Shown here: in pieces, positions 19,025 to 27,620 of the stretch
How positions within the stretch are numbered: position 1 is the first letter of the stretch
Layout of the letters: each line of letters begins with the position of its first letter
Assembly: GCF_026239555.1 (NCBI RefSeq)
Contig: NZ_JAPIVP010000009.1
Location: forward strand, 124,001 to 188,000
DNA length: 64,000 bases
Source of the DNA: Pedobacter sp. PF22-3
GTDB lineage: Bacteria; Bacteroidota; Bacteroidia; Sphingobacteriales; Sphingobacteriaceae
Direction of reading: 5' to 3'
Program-made: the position numbers and the translations under genes
Notes under the pieces: generated by a model
Seen by the model: only the letters and a program-made list of their open reading frames with translations
Told to the model about the DNA's origin: nothing
Database searches by the model: none

Positions 19025-19044
19025 AATTTCAAACGTTTGAAATT
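19025..19044. promoter_or_regulatory. Perfect 20-bp LacI-family operator palindrome
   Basis: AATTTCAAACGTTTGAAATT is its own reverse complement, with the central CG typical of LacI/GalR operators. It lies 41 bp before the lacI-type ATG in the divergent space with the uronate operon. AACGTTTG inside it is one base from a -7 box, so binding would occlude that promoter. Confidence 0.8.
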
Positions 19045-19085
19045 ATTGCGTTATTTTTCTTAATTATGTATTGAGATTGGAAAAG

Positions 19086-20105
19086 ATGACGAACAATACA
19101 CCCGTAACCCTGAAATTCTTAGCTGAGAAGTTAAAAATGTCAGTTTCTACTGTATCAAAATCCCTTAATAATTACCCCACCATAAATGCATACACCAAGC
19201 AGCGCGTTCAGGAAATGGCCCGCGAGCTGCATTTTATGCCCAATAAATCGGCCATCAATTTAAAGGAAAAAAGATCGCGCATTATTGGTGTTATCCTACC
19301 TAATCTTTTAGACCACTTTTTTACCAGAAGTATTTATGGCGTAGAGCAGTTTGCAACACAAAACGGCTACAATGTGATCATCAGTCAATCGCATGATGAC
19401 CCGAAAAAGGAAATCCAATCGGCGAATATGTTGTTAAGGAGTCGTGTTGATGGTTTAATCGTTGCCATTTCAAAACAAACACAAGATTTTTCACACCTCG
19501 ATCAGTTTGAGCAGATGGGTACTCCTGTAGTGTATTACACACGAAACCCAAGTTTTAATTTAAACTGCCATAAGGTACTAGGCAATACTTTTCAGGGCTG
19601 TTACGATGCCACTAAGTTTCTGATCGACAGAGGGCATAGCAAAATTGCTTACCTGGGCGGCCCTAAAATGACCAATTTTACGCACGACCGCTTTAATGGT
19701 TATATTAATGCCTTAAAAGATAATGAAGTACCTTTTTCAGCAAAATTTGTAGCTTATACTGATTTTGATAAGGAAAATACGATTGCTGCAATCAAGAATT
19801 TATTTGCTGATCCAGACCACATGCCTACTGCGCTTGTGGCTTTTAAAGAGCCAATTCTTTTTGATGCGATAAAATACCTGAAATCTATAAACCATCCCAA
19901 CTTTAATAAAATTGAAAGTATAGGATTTGGAAACAACGCTTTCATCGGTTACCTCGATTCGCCCCCTATCGCTTCTATTGAAGAAAATCCCGAATCGGTG
20001 GGTGAAAATGCCATCAAACTCCTGCTTCAGCTAATCAATAAGGAAATCGACATTGAAAACTATCAGAAAGTGATGGTCGATTGTAAGTTGGTTGTACACG
20101 GGTAG
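19086..20105 (+). CDS. LacI family transcriptional regulator
   Basis: 339 aa. N-terminal helix-turn-helix 'TLKFLAEKLKMSVSTVSKSL' (about 8-27) and hinge 'HFMPNKSAINL' are followed by a periplasmic-binding-protein-like sensor domain ('IIGVILPNLLDHFF', 'DGLIVAISKQ', 'RGHSKIAYLGGP', 'GENAIKLLLQ'). The frame opens at a TTG (19071), but ATG 19086 follows the purine-rich 'GGAAAAG' and is preferred. It is divergent from the GH2-GH88-SDR-uxuA operon and has a perfect palindrome just upstream, so it most likely represses itself and the operon until a uronate or its intermediate binds. Confidence 0.93.
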   Translation: MTNNTPVTLKFLAEKLKMSVSTVSKSLNNYPTINAYTKQRVQEMARELHFMPNKSAINLKEKRSRIIGVILPNLLDHFFTRSIYGVEQFATQNGYNVIISQSHDDPKKEIQSANMLLRSRVDGLIVAISKQTQDFSHLDQFEQMGTPVVYYTRNPSFNLNCHKVLGNTFQGCYDATKFLIDRGHSKIAYLGGPKMTNFTHDRFNGYINALKDNEVPFSAKFVAYTDFDKENTIAAIKNLFADPDHMPTALVAFKEPILFDAIKYLKSINHPNFNKIESIGFGNNAFIGYLDSPPIASIEENPESVGENAIKLLLQLINKEIDIENYQKVMVDCKLVVHG

Positions 20106-20323
20106 ATGTGTGTAGCGTATAGCGGCTGGCGTTTGGCGTTTTGCGCGCAACGTTATATCCACACGATCGTCATGCTGAATTTATTTTACAAGTAGAAATC
20201 AATATTTTCAATTGTCTTGTAGCTACTGCGTGGTCAGCATCTTTATCTATTAAGACCCTGAAATAAATCCGATAGTTATCGGATCAGGGTGACGACCACT
20301 CACACAAAAAAACGGATGAAATA
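20106..20323. repeat. Intergenic structured repeat
   Basis: No gene. Nested inverted repeats: ACCCTGA at 20255-20261 pairs with TCAGGGT at 20284-20290, enclosing ATCCGATA (20267-20274) and TATCGGAT (20277-20284). It is followed by GACGACC. The same ATCCGAT/ATCGGAT hairpin recurs at 57991-58008, so this is a dispersed element rather than a plain terminator, although it may serve as one between convergent genes. Confidence 0.55.
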
Positions 20324-21553
20324 CTAATTCAGCGACATTGCACTGCTATTCAATTGATTTCTATGTTTTTCATGATATACAAACGCTGCCACAATCAACA
20401 ATCCTGCAACACCTTCGAAAGCCACAACCACTTGCGTGCCGAAAAGATGAGCTAAATAACCCATTAACAAACTGCCAATAGGTAATACGCCCTGATAAGC
20501 CATAATGTAATAACTCATCGTCCTGCCCCTCATCAAATCATCGGCATGGGTCTGCAAATAAGTGTTAATGGATGAGTTTTGTGCCATTAAACCTAAAGCA
20601 GCTAAACTGGTACAAACTAATGCCAGGATAAGTGATGGTGATATGGCCAGCGCCACAACCGAAATGGCCAACAAAATACCGGACATCATGACGATTTTTT
20701 GTAAATTCTGTCCTGCTTTCAAGGTAGCCATATAAATTGCCCCGAAAAAAGCGCCAAGTCCTGCAGCACTTTCAAACCAGCCAAATGTAGTGGCATTTCC
20801 ATTAAAAATATCTTTTGCAAAAACGGGCAATAATGTAGTAAAAGGAATAACTAACAAACTCGATGCTGCCATCATTAATACCATAGAAGCCAAATCTGGA
20901 GATGATTTGAGATAATCATAGCCTTTTTTCAGATCAACCCAGATATTTTCTGCAGATTTTTGATGTTCCGTGATTTTAAGTTTCATCATCACCATACAAC
21001 CCAACACCGCAATAAAACTCACAAAATTTATGATAAAACAAATATCCTCGCCCAGGGTACTCAAAATTACCCCAGCCAATGCCGGGCCAATTAGCCTCGC
21101 CGCATTGAACATAGAAGAATTGAGTGCAATGGCATTGGGTAAATCTTCTTTATCATCAATTAAATTTACCATTAAAGATTGGCGGGCGGTAACATCAAAG
21201 GCATTTACCAAACCCTGAACCAGCGAAAGCGCTGCAATCCAGAACATATCATACACTTTAAACCAGATCATTAATGCCAGTGCACCAGCCTGCAGCATCA
21301 GAATTACCTGTGTAATAACCAATACCTTATATTTATTATGCCTGTCTACATAACTACCCGCGTATGGCGCCAGCACCAGTGAAGGAATTAAACTTAAAAA
21401 AGTGATCAGTCCCAATAAAAAAGCTGACCCTGTTAAACGGTAAACCAACCAGCTAATGGCAACACGCTGCATCCACGTGCCTATTAGCGAAATAGCCTGA
21501 CCTGTAAAAAATAACCTGTAATTGTAATGCCTTAACGAACGAAAAATACTCAT
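20324..21553 (-). CDS. MFS transporter (EntS/DHA3-like)
   Basis: 409 aa, twelve hydrophobic segments. N-terminal 'YNYRLFFTGQAISLIGTWMQ' and 'APYAGSYVDRHNKYKV' (loop 2-3 motif D-R-x-x-K) are typical of the DHA3/enterobactin-exporter-like group of drug and siderophore effluxers. It is divergent from a MarR regulator. The promoter has the same operator as the marR promoter, so it is probably de-repressed by the MarR ligand. The transported compound is unknown. Confidence 0.9.
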   Translation of the reverse strand: MSIFRSLRHYNYRLFFTGQAISLIGTWMQRVAISWLVYRLTGSAFLLGLITFLSLIPSLVLAPYAGSYVDRHNKYKVLVITQVILMLQAGALALMIWFKVYDMFWIAALSLVQGLVNAFDVTARQSLMVNLIDDKEDLPNAIALNSSMFNAARLIGPALAGVILSTLGEDICFIINFVSFIAVLGCMVMMKLKITEHQKSAENIWVDLKKGYDYLKSSPDLASMVLMMAASSLLVIPFTTLLPVFAKDIFNGNATTFGWFESAAGLGAFFGAIYMATLKAGQNLQKIVMMSGILLAISVVALAISPSLILALVCTSLAALGLMAQNSSINTYLQTHADDLMRGRTMSYYIMAYQGVLPIGSLLMGYLAHLFGTQVVVAFEGVAGLLIVAAFVYHEKHRNQLNSSAMSLN

Positions 21554-21563
21554 AATTAAAATA

Positions 21564-21585
21564 GTAAAGTAACTTTACAAAAGTA
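21564..21585 (-). promoter_or_regulatory. MFS promoter -7 box overlapped by MarR-type operator
   Basis: On the minus strand TACTTTTG (21578-21585) is a TAnnTTTG box. It overlaps by one base the perfect inverted repeat GTAAAGT-A-ACTTTAC (21564-21578). Repressor binding would block this promoter. A matching arrangement sits at the divergent marR promoter. Confidence 0.75.
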
Positions 21586-21694
21586 TAAAAAAATTAAACA
21601 ACATTAAAGCCAAAAAAGCAACCTTTTATCATTTTAAAATCAAAAATCACATATTGTAAAAATATCTATTCGATTAAGTATATAAATAAAACAT

Positions 21695-21716
21695 TATATT
21701 TGTAAAGTTTATTTAC
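21695..21716 (+). promoter_or_regulatory. marR promoter -7 box overlapped by operator
   Basis: TATATTTG (21695-21702) matches the -7 consensus exactly, 22 bp before the marR start. The operator GTAAAGTTTATTTAC (21702-21716) starts at the last G of the box. It is a one-mismatch inverted repeat of the same GTAAAGT half-site as the MFS operator, which points to autoregulation by MarR. Confidence 0.75.
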
Positions 21717-21723
21717 CAATAAG

Positions 21724-22167
21724 ATGCCTACTCAAACACAAGAAATTGCCGCAAAGTTAAGAAGCACTGTTACGCGTTTAACGAGAGCGTTACGCAAGCA
21801 GAATGTAAGTTCAGAATTTAGCAATGCTGAATTATTGACCATGTCGCTACTTGAACAGCACGGCAAAATGCTATCTACAGAGCTGGCTGATATGGAAAGG
21901 GTATCTAAACAAGCAATTTCCCAGATTATTAACCGCCTTTTCGATGCCAAATGTGTAGAGCGCTTTCCAAGTGAGGAAGATAAAAGAAAGATTTTTATAG
22001 GCTTAACCAAACTTGGTGAAAAACATATTATTGCAACCCGAAAAATCAAAGAAGAATGGCTGGCACAAACCATGGAAAAAATCTTTTCTGCTGAAGAAAT
22101 CAACCTCATCCAGGCTTTCCTGCCACTGCTTTCTCGTTTGGTAGAACACAATGGCACAAGAGTATAG
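21724..22167 (+). CDS. MarR family transcriptional regulator
   Basis: 147 aa, the standard MarR size. Winged helix: 'FSNAELLTMSLLEQHGKMLSTELADMERVSKQAISQIINRL' segment (helices 2-4; about 32-72) followed by the wing with the conserved 'EEDKRKIFIGLT' (D-x-R). A C-terminal dimerisation helix is present. Divergent from an MFS exporter with the same operator over both promoters; likely represses both and is relieved by an exported compound. The ligand is not predictable. Confidence 0.93.
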   Translation: MPTQTQEIAAKLRSTVTRLTRALRKQNVSSEFSNAELLTMSLLEQHGKMLSTELADMERVSKQAISQIINRLFDAKCVERFPSEEDKRKIFIGLTKLGEKHIIATRKIKEEWLAQTMEKIFSAEEINLIQAFLPLLSRLVEHNGTRV

Positions 22168-22213
22168 TTTTCTTTTTTCCTTCGCCAAATAAGCCGTATC
22201 TTGCAACTTCAAA

Positions 22214-23050
22214 ATGGCACTATATTTCACCTCAATTAATTCGGGCAGTAATGGCAATTGTTACTATATAGGTAATGATCATGAGGCTGTTTTGGTTGAC
22301 ATAGGCTTAACCTGTAAAGAGGTTGAAATCCGCATGAACCGTTTGGGCTTGCCTTTAAGCAGGGTAAAAGCAATCTTTATCTCGCACGAGCACAGCGATC
22401 ACATTAAAGGATTGGCTGTTTTTGCTAAAAAATATAAGCTACCCGTATACATTAGTGCGCCAACCTTAAAAAGCAGCAGGCTCCTTTTGGATACCAATAA
22501 TACCTTCTCCTTAAGTGATCAACAGCATGTTCAGATTGGCGGCTTAAAGATTGCTGCTTTTTCTAAATTCCATGATGCAGCTGATCCTTATAGTTTTACT
22601 ATTGAATGCAACGAGGTAAGAGTTGGTGTTTTTACTGACATAGGTTCAGTATGCGATCGCTTAATTACCCATTTCAAGAATTGCCATGCCGCTTTTTTAG
22701 AAGCCAATTATGATCCACAGATGTTGGAGAATGGCAAATATCCTTACTTTCTGAAGAGAAGGATTACCAGTGGTCATGGCCACCTCAGTAATACCCAGGC
22801 GTTGGAGCTTTTCATTAATCATAAGGCGCCATACATGAGTCATCTGTTATTGAGCCATTTATCAAAAGACAATAACGACGCCACCCTTGTTGAAAATCTT
22901 TTTAAAAATGTTGCTGGTGATACTTTTATCAAAGTAGCTTCAAGACATGAAGAAACGGAGCTTTATTACGTTAGCAATAATCAAAATATGCCTAAACCTT
23001 ATTGCTTCGACCCTAGCCTCTACCAACCGGCACAACTTAACCTATTTTAA
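22214..23050 (+). CDS. MBL-fold metallohydrolase, YycJ/WalJ type
   Basis: 278 aa metallo-beta-lactamase fold. 'SINSGSNGNCYYIG' at the start and the metal motif H58-x-H60-x-D62-H63 in 'SHEHSDH' are the YycJ landmarks. Further metal ligands are in 'FHDAADPYSF', 'FTDIG', 'LEANYD' and 'SGHGHLS'. YycJ proteins are exonucleases or hydrolases linked to DNA repair in Firmicutes; here it is not in a walRK context. It starts 46 bp after marR in the same direction and could be co-transcribed. Confidence 0.88.
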   Translation: MALYFTSINSGSNGNCYYIGNDHEAVLVDIGLTCKEVEIRMNRLGLPLSRVKAIFISHEHSDHIKGLAVFAKKYKLPVYISAPTLKSSRLLLDTNNTFSLSDQQHVQIGGLKIAAFSKFHDAADPYSFTIECNEVRVGVFTDIGSVCDRLITHFKNCHAAFLEANYDPQMLENGKYPYFLKRRITSGHGHLSNTQALELFINHKAPYMSHLLLSHLSKDNNDATLVENLFKNVAGDTFIKVASRHEETELYYVSNNQNMPKPYCFDPSLYQPAQLNLF

Positions 23051-23236
23051 CATTGTAAAGTCAAAAACGACCTGTTTTTTTCCATCAATCTGGTTACAAT
23101 ACGACTTATTCTTGATTATAAACCCGATTGAACCACTAAAGCTAAATAAAGAGCAGAATAATTTAATTTTTTCAAAAACTATTTACCTGAACAAGCGTTA
23201 TATATTTACTTCATAAATAGTTTGTTTGGTTTATTT
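23051..23236. other. Untranslated stretch before a terminator
   Basis: 186 AT-rich bases between the metallohydrolase stop codon and a strong rho-independent terminator. No credible small ORF. Either a long 3' untranslated region or a small RNA ending at 23268. No further support for an RNA gene. Confidence 0.35.
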
Positions 23237-23268
23237 GGGGCTTATGGATTTAAGCCCCTTTCTTTTGT
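23237..23268 (+). terminator. Rho-independent terminator
   Basis: An 8-bp stem GGGGCTTA (23237-23244) with TAAGCCCC (23251-23258) and 6-base loop is followed by TTTCTTTTG. This is the best intrinsic terminator on the plus strand here and should end transcripts from the marR/metallohydrolase side. Confidence 0.85.
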
Positions 23269-23300
23269 CTAAATATTTCTAACACTTCACGTATTAGTAT

Positions 23301-23338
23301 AAAAAAAAGGCAAAATGGCTATTAACCACTTTACCTTT
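23301..23338 (-). terminator. Rho-independent terminator for the peroxidase gene
   Basis: On the minus strand a 13-position stem (AAAGGTAAAGTGG with CCATTTTGCCTTT, two G-U pairs) and 7-base loop run into a tract of eight Ts. It lies about 60 bp past the glutathione peroxidase stop codon. Confidence 0.8.
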
Positions 23339-23399
23339 AAATTATTTAAAAAGCGAAAGGTTATCAAACTTCCCTTTTACCTACCCATTTTACATCCTT

Positions 23400-23912
23400 T
23401 TACAAATATTTAGTAAGGGCTTCATCTGTAGGTTTCGTTTTTGAACGGAAACGGTGTACCAGTTGTCCTTTTTCGTTGATTAAGAATTTCTCAAAATTCC
23501 ATTTAATATCGCCCTGTTCTTCTGTACTGGTTTGCGAAGTTAAATATTTAAACAAGGGACTGATATCATCTCCTTTAACACTGCTTTTCTCTGCAAGCAA
23601 AAACGAAACATTATACTTTCCGGTACAAAACTCTTTAATTTCTGCATTGGTAGAAAACTCCTGTCCGCCAAAGTTACCTGCCGGGAAACCGATTAACACT
23701 ACCTTTTTACCATATTGTTTCTGAAGTTTTTCTAAATCTTCGTACTGCGGTGTAAAGCCACATTTAGATGCTGTATTAACAATCAAGATTTTTTTACCTT
23801 TAAATTTAGAAAGTTTAATTTCCTTACCATCAATGGTTTTAAAGCTGAAATCGTAAACATTTTTTGGCGGAGACACCAGTAAGTTTAATAGGATTAGAAT
23901 TGTGCTGATCAT
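23400..23912 (-). CDS. Glutathione peroxidase family thiol peroxidase
   Basis: 170 aa with a short N-terminal hydrophobic/export segment (1-13). It reduces peroxides; bacterial members usually use thioredoxin. The peroxidatic Cys is C51 ('NTASKCGFTPQY'). Resolving Cys C96 ('IKEFCTGKY') is at the position known in thioredoxin-dependent GPX. Partner residues are present in 'WNFEKFL' (W138, N139) and Q73/Q74 region 'GNFGGQEF'. The middle motif reads GFPAGNF instead of GFPCNQF, so the third family cysteine is absent. Single-gene unit with its own terminator. Confidence 0.92.
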   Translation of the reverse strand: MISTILILLNLLVSPPKNVYDFSFKTIDGKEIKLSKFKGKKILIVNTASKCGFTPQYEDLEKLQKQYGKKVVLIGFPAGNFGGQEFSTNAEIKEFCTGKYNVSFLLAEKSSVKGDDISPLFKYLTSQTSTEEQGDIKWNFEKFLINEKGQLVHRFRSKTKPTDEALTKYL

Positions 23913-24341
23913 CGTTTTTTTTATTTTTATCTACGAATATAGGCACAAATCGGTTGTCTTGATGTAATGTGCCTGTAAATTATGTGATGAACGATGTAAA
24001 AGGTAAGATGGAATTAACCGAACCCTTGTTTATAAACCTGATAAAGCGGAAAGCCCGGAGCGAGGAACGAGTGAGGACCTGAAGCGATAGCAGGGCTACC
24101 GGCCGCCACTATAACAGAACCATGCATTTCCAAAATCAATATATTTAAAAGGCACTCGCAAGTACAGGTCTAATAAGGTTTTGAAAACCTTATAGGTATT
24201 GGGTGATAGATTAAAACCCCATTAAAATCGGCCTAGAAACCAACATATTTATCACTTAATTAATAAAAAAAATGTATTAAATTCTCCTCAGGTTTGGATT
24301 TGTGCCTTAATTATAGCTTTATTTGCACAAAAACGTATTTC
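23913..24341. other. Intergenic region upstream of topA with repeats
   Basis: No gene. A GC-richer patch at about 24045-24110 ('AAGCCCGGAGCGAGGAACGA' and 'GCGATAGCAGGGCTACCGGC') looks like a dispersed Bacteroidota repeat. A perfect 21-base hairpin (ten-base arms ATAAGGTTTT/AAAACCTTAT around G) lies at 24173-24193. 'TTTATTTG' about 15 bp before the topA ATG is one base from a -7 box. Confidence 0.5.
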
Positions 24342-26906
24342 ATGGCCAAAAATTTATTGATCGTAGAGTCACCCGCAAAAGCTAAAACTATAGAAGGCTA
24401 TTTAGGCAAAGATTTCCTGGTGAAATCTAGCTATGGCCATATCCGTGATTTAGTTAAGGGAGATATGGCGATTGATATCAAGAACAATTTTGCCCAAACC
24501 TACGAGGTACCAGCCGACAAGAAAAATGTTGTTGCCGAATTAAAAAAACTAGCTAAAGAGGCCGAAATGGTATGGTTAGCATCCGATGAGGACCGCGAGG
24601 GAGAAGCCATTTCGTGGCACTTATTCGAAACTTTAGGTCTGAAAGTGGAGAAAACCAAACGCATTGTTTTCCATGAAATTACTAAACCAGCCATTTTAAA
24701 AGCAATTGATAGTCCGCGGGGAATTGATTATAACCTGGTAAATGCCCAGCAGGCACGCCGTGTATTAGACCGTTTGGTGGGTTTCGAACTTTCACCTGTG
24801 TTATGGAAAAAAGTAAAGCCATCACTTTCTGCAGGCCGTGTACAATCGGTGGCTGTACGTTTAATTGTAGATAGAGAGCGTGAAGTTTTAAACTTTAATG
24901 CGACTGCTGCCTATAAAATCACCGCTCAGTTCTCAACCGGTAAGGGAAAAGAAATGGTGAAGGCAGAATTGCCACAACGTTTCGAAAATGAGGCTGATGC
25001 TGAAAAATTTCTTCAGGATTGTTTAAATGCTAAATTTGATATTACGAGCTTAGAAACAAGACCTGCCAAACGCAATCCCGCTGCTCCTTTTACCACCTCT
25101 ACCCTACAACAGGAAGCTTCCAGAAAATTAGGTTTTTCTGTTGCGAGAACCATGCAGGTAGCACAACGACTTTACGAAGCCGGTAAGATTACCTACATGA
25201 GGACAGACTCTGTAAATTTATCGGAAACGGCTGTTAATGCTGCTGCTGCCGAAATTAAATCGGCTTATGGCGAAAAATACCACCAACCAAGGGTTTATAA
25301 AACAAAATCTGCAGGTGCACAAGAGGCTCACGAAGCCATCCGCCCTACTTATTTCGACCGACATACGGTAGATGGAGATATTTCGGAGAAACGTTTGTAC
25401 GAGTTGATCTGGAAACGTTCCATTGCATCGCAAATGAGTGAGGCATTATTCGAAAAAACCACCGCACAAATTACCGCATCAACCAGAAAAGAACATTTAG
25501 TTGCTGAAGGTGAAGTACTAAAATTTGACGGCTTTTTAAAGGTTTACCTGGAATCTACCGACGATGATGAAAATGAAGAAAAAGAAGGTGGCGCCATTTT
25601 ACCTCCATTAATAAAAGGACAGGAACTATTTTTAAAAGAAATGCAGGCTACGGAGCGTTATTCACGTCCGCCAGCCAGATATACCGAGGCCAGTTTAGTT
25701 AAAAAACTAGAAGAATTGGGCATTGGCCGTCCATCTACCTATGCGCCTACTATTTCTACTGTACAGAACCGTGGTTATGTGGTAAAAGAAGATAGAGATG
25801 GTAAACAGCGTAAGTTTACTTCCATTGTTTTAGCAAATGGACAGGTAAAAAAAGAAATCAGATCGGAAATTACCGGTGCCGAGAAATCAAAACTCTTCCC
25901 TACTGATATTGGTGAAGTAGTAAACGATTTTTTAGTAGAACATTTCAAAGGCATTGTAGATTTTAACTTTACGGCCAAGGTAGAAAAGGAATTTGACGAA
26001 ATTGCACAAGGTTTACAGGAGTGGACCAAAATGCTGCACTCTTTCTATAATCCTTTCCATAGTGAAGTAGAAACCACTTTAGAAACTGCTGAACGTGCTA
26101 CAGGTGAACGCTTATTAGGCTTAGATCCAGCAACGGGTAAAAATGTATATACCAAAGTAGGTAAATTTGGACCATTAGTGCAGATCGGCGAGCTTGATGA
26201 GGAAGAAAAACCACGTTATGCCAGTTTAATGCGTAATCAATCGGTAGCCACCATTACTTTGGATGATGCATTGGAACTGTTTAAACTTCCATTCCAATTA
26301 CCTGATTTTGAAGGTAAAGAGGTCATGATCGGTGTAGGCCGTTTTGGTCCATATGTAAAGTGGGGCGAAAGTTTTATTTCACTTCCTAAAAATGAGGAGC
26401 CTTTATCGGTAACTTATGACAGAGCAGTTGAAATTATCAGGGAGAAAATGGATGCCGATGCGCCTATTGCTTTTTACGAAGGTTTAGGCGTAACAAAAGG
26501 AAAAGGCCGTTTTGGTCCGTTTATTAAATGGAACGATCTCTTTATCAATATCCCTGCAAAAGGATACGATTTCGACAATTTAACCCAAGAGGATATTAAT
26601 ACCTTAATTGGCAAAAAAGTAGAAAAAGAGGCCAACCGATACATTAAAACCTGGGATACTGAAAAAATTTCGATTGAAAATGGCCGTTGGGGACCGTTTA
26701 TCCGTTTTGGCAAACTGATGCTTAAATTACGCAATAATGAGGCGACCAAGCAAAAATATACACCAGAAGAACTGGCCGATATTGACTTGGAAACCGTTAA
26801 GAAAATGATTGTGGAGCAGGTACCAAACGCTTTCGAAACCAAGAAAAAAGCACCGGCAAAGAAAAAAGCGGCACCAGCGAAAAAGGTGGTAGCCAAGAAA
26901 AAATAG
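24342..26906 (+). CDS. topA: DNA topoisomerase I (type IA)
   Basis: 854 aa from ATG 24342; the frame extends to 24294 but 'MAKNLLIVESPAKA' is the conserved start. TOPRIM domain at 1-110 ('VESPAKAKTIEGYLG', 'SDEDREGEAISWH'), then the type IA core. The catalytic Tyr is Y285 in 'ITYMRTDS'. C-terminal to the core are four Gly-Phe/Trp-Gly-Pro repeats ('GKFGPLVQIG', 'GRFGPYVKWG', 'GRFGPFIKWN', 'GRWGPFIRFG') that replace zinc fingers, then a Lys/Ala-rich DNA-binding tail. It relaxes negative supercoils; essential housekeeping gene. Monocistronic in appearance. Confidence 0.97.
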   Translation: MAKNLLIVESPAKAKTIEGYLGKDFLVKSSYGHIRDLVKGDMAIDIKNNFAQTYEVPADKKNVVAELKKLAKEAEMVWLASDEDREGEAISWHLFETLGLKVEKTKRIVFHEITKPAILKAIDSPRGIDYNLVNAQQARRVLDRLVGFELSPVLWKKVKPSLSAGRVQSVAVRLIVDREREVLNFNATAAYKITAQFSTGKGKEMVKAELPQRFENEADAEKFLQDCLNAKFDITSLETRPAKRNPAAPFTTSTLQQEASRKLGFSVARTMQVAQRLYEAGKITYMRTDSVNLSETAVNAAAAEIKSAYGEKYHQPRVYKTKSAGAQEAHEAIRPTYFDRHTVDGDISEKRLYELIWKRSIASQMSEALFEKTTAQITASTRKEHLVAEGEVLKFDGFLKVYLESTDDDENEEKEGGAILPPLIKGQELFLKEMQATERYSRPPARYTEASLVKKLEELGIGRPSTYAPTISTVQNRGYVVKEDRDGKQRKFTSIVLANGQVKKEIRSEITGAEKSKLFPTDIGEVVNDFLVEHFKGIVDFNFTAKVEKEFDEIAQGLQEWTKMLHSFYNPFHSEVETTLETAERATGERLLGLDPATGKNVYTKVGKFGPLVQIGELDEEEKPRYASLMRNQSVATITLDDALELFKLPFQLPDFEGKEVMIGVGRFGPYVKWGESFISLPKNEEPLSVTYDRAVEIIREKMDADAPIAFYEGLGVTKGKGRFGPFIKWNDLFINIPAKGYDFDNLTQEDINTLIGKKVEKEANRYIKTWDTEKISIENGRWGPFIRFGKLMLKLRNNEATKQKYTPEELADIDLETVKKMIVEQVPNAFETKKKAPAKKKAAPAKKVVAKKK

Positions 26907-26920
26907 GCCAGAATTAAATG

Positions 26921-26954
26921 ATTTTAGGATGGTAGGATTCTATCATTCTAAAAT
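26921..26954. terminator. Hairpin after topA
   Basis: ATTTTAGGATGGTAG (26921-26935) pairs with CTATCATTCTAAAAT (26940-26954) with G-U pairs and a 4-base loop. It starts 15 bp after the topA stop. No U tract, so the termination role is tentative. Confidence 0.4.
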
Positions 26955-26998
26955 AAATTATACAATTAACCGATTAGCAGTTTAAACAGTTAACCCAG

Positions 26999-27403
26999 TT
27001 GAAAGCAGATTTACCAGAAAATACAGTTGAAGATATCGCCATGGCCGTGGTACTAATGGGCGAAACACCTGAAGTAAAAAGCTGGACGGTTTATCTCGTT
27101 AACCTAAAAAACGAAGCCATAACCAATGTGTTGATCAGTTCTAAAGGTTACGGTGAAAAGGACGGAAAACAGGTTAAAACTTCTGTATTGAGACACTTTG
27201 TTGGCGATATGAAAGCAAATTCTTTTGCAGGAGTAGAAGCCATTGATCCAGAGGTTTTTGGTTTAACCAATGAATACTGGCTAAGCTATTACATAGGCAG
27301 TACCATTTACGACAAAAAATTTATTTTCTTGCCCGAAAGCATCATAGACTCCAACCTGATCAAGATACCTTTAGTAAATAAACCTGGTGTGATGATAAAA
27401 TAG
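26999..27403 (+). CDS. Conserved hypothetical protein (TTG start)
   Basis: 134 aa, soluble, no signal peptide. The frame is closed by a TAG at 26975 and contains no earlier ATG, so TTG at 26999 ('MKADLPENTVEDIAMAVVL') is the only reasonable start near a full-length product. The next ATG is inside the first strand. It has segments 'WTVYLVNLKNEAI', 'LISSKGYGEKDGKQVKTS' and 'YDKKFIFLPESI'. I have an impression of a small Bacteroidota-specific family but know no function. It follows topA by 92 bp in the same direction. Confidence 0.7.
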   Translation: MKADLPENTVEDIAMAVVLMGETPEVKSWTVYLVNLKNEAITNVLISSKGYGEKDGKQVKTSVLRHFVGDMKANSFAGVEAIDPEVFGLTNEYWLSYYIGSTIYDKKFIFLPESIIDSNLIKIPLVNKPGVMIK

Positions 27404-27620
27404 TTGAGAGTTTGGAGTCCCTCTCCCTAGTTTTAAAATAAAGTTATTATTTCGGAACTATTACCCATTTTATAGTATGGGGATGAAATTGGACACATCG
27501 ATATTCAACCAAAACTAACAACTCCGAACTGCAAAGTCCAAACTATCCTAAGGCATTTTAACTATCTAAGTGGTTCTGCGCCCAGAACTGAAAACGCCCA
27601 ACTGAAAACTGAAAACTATT
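27404..27620. other. Intergenic region between convergent genes
   Basis: No gene. It includes a diverged duplicate of the 3' end of the downstream minus-strand gene (27541-27562 against 27614-27635, 18 of 22 bases alike). Low-complexity 'AACTGAAAA' runs lie between them. Confidence 0.35.

Noticed and set aside
22947..23216. ORF running off the end of the metallohydrolase gene
   Set aside because: Most of it is in the gene in another frame; the tail is AT-rich and non-coding.
24045..24110. GC-rich patch as an RNA gene
   Set aside because: Looks like a dispersed repeat; no cloverleaf, riboswitch or known RNA fold could be drawn.
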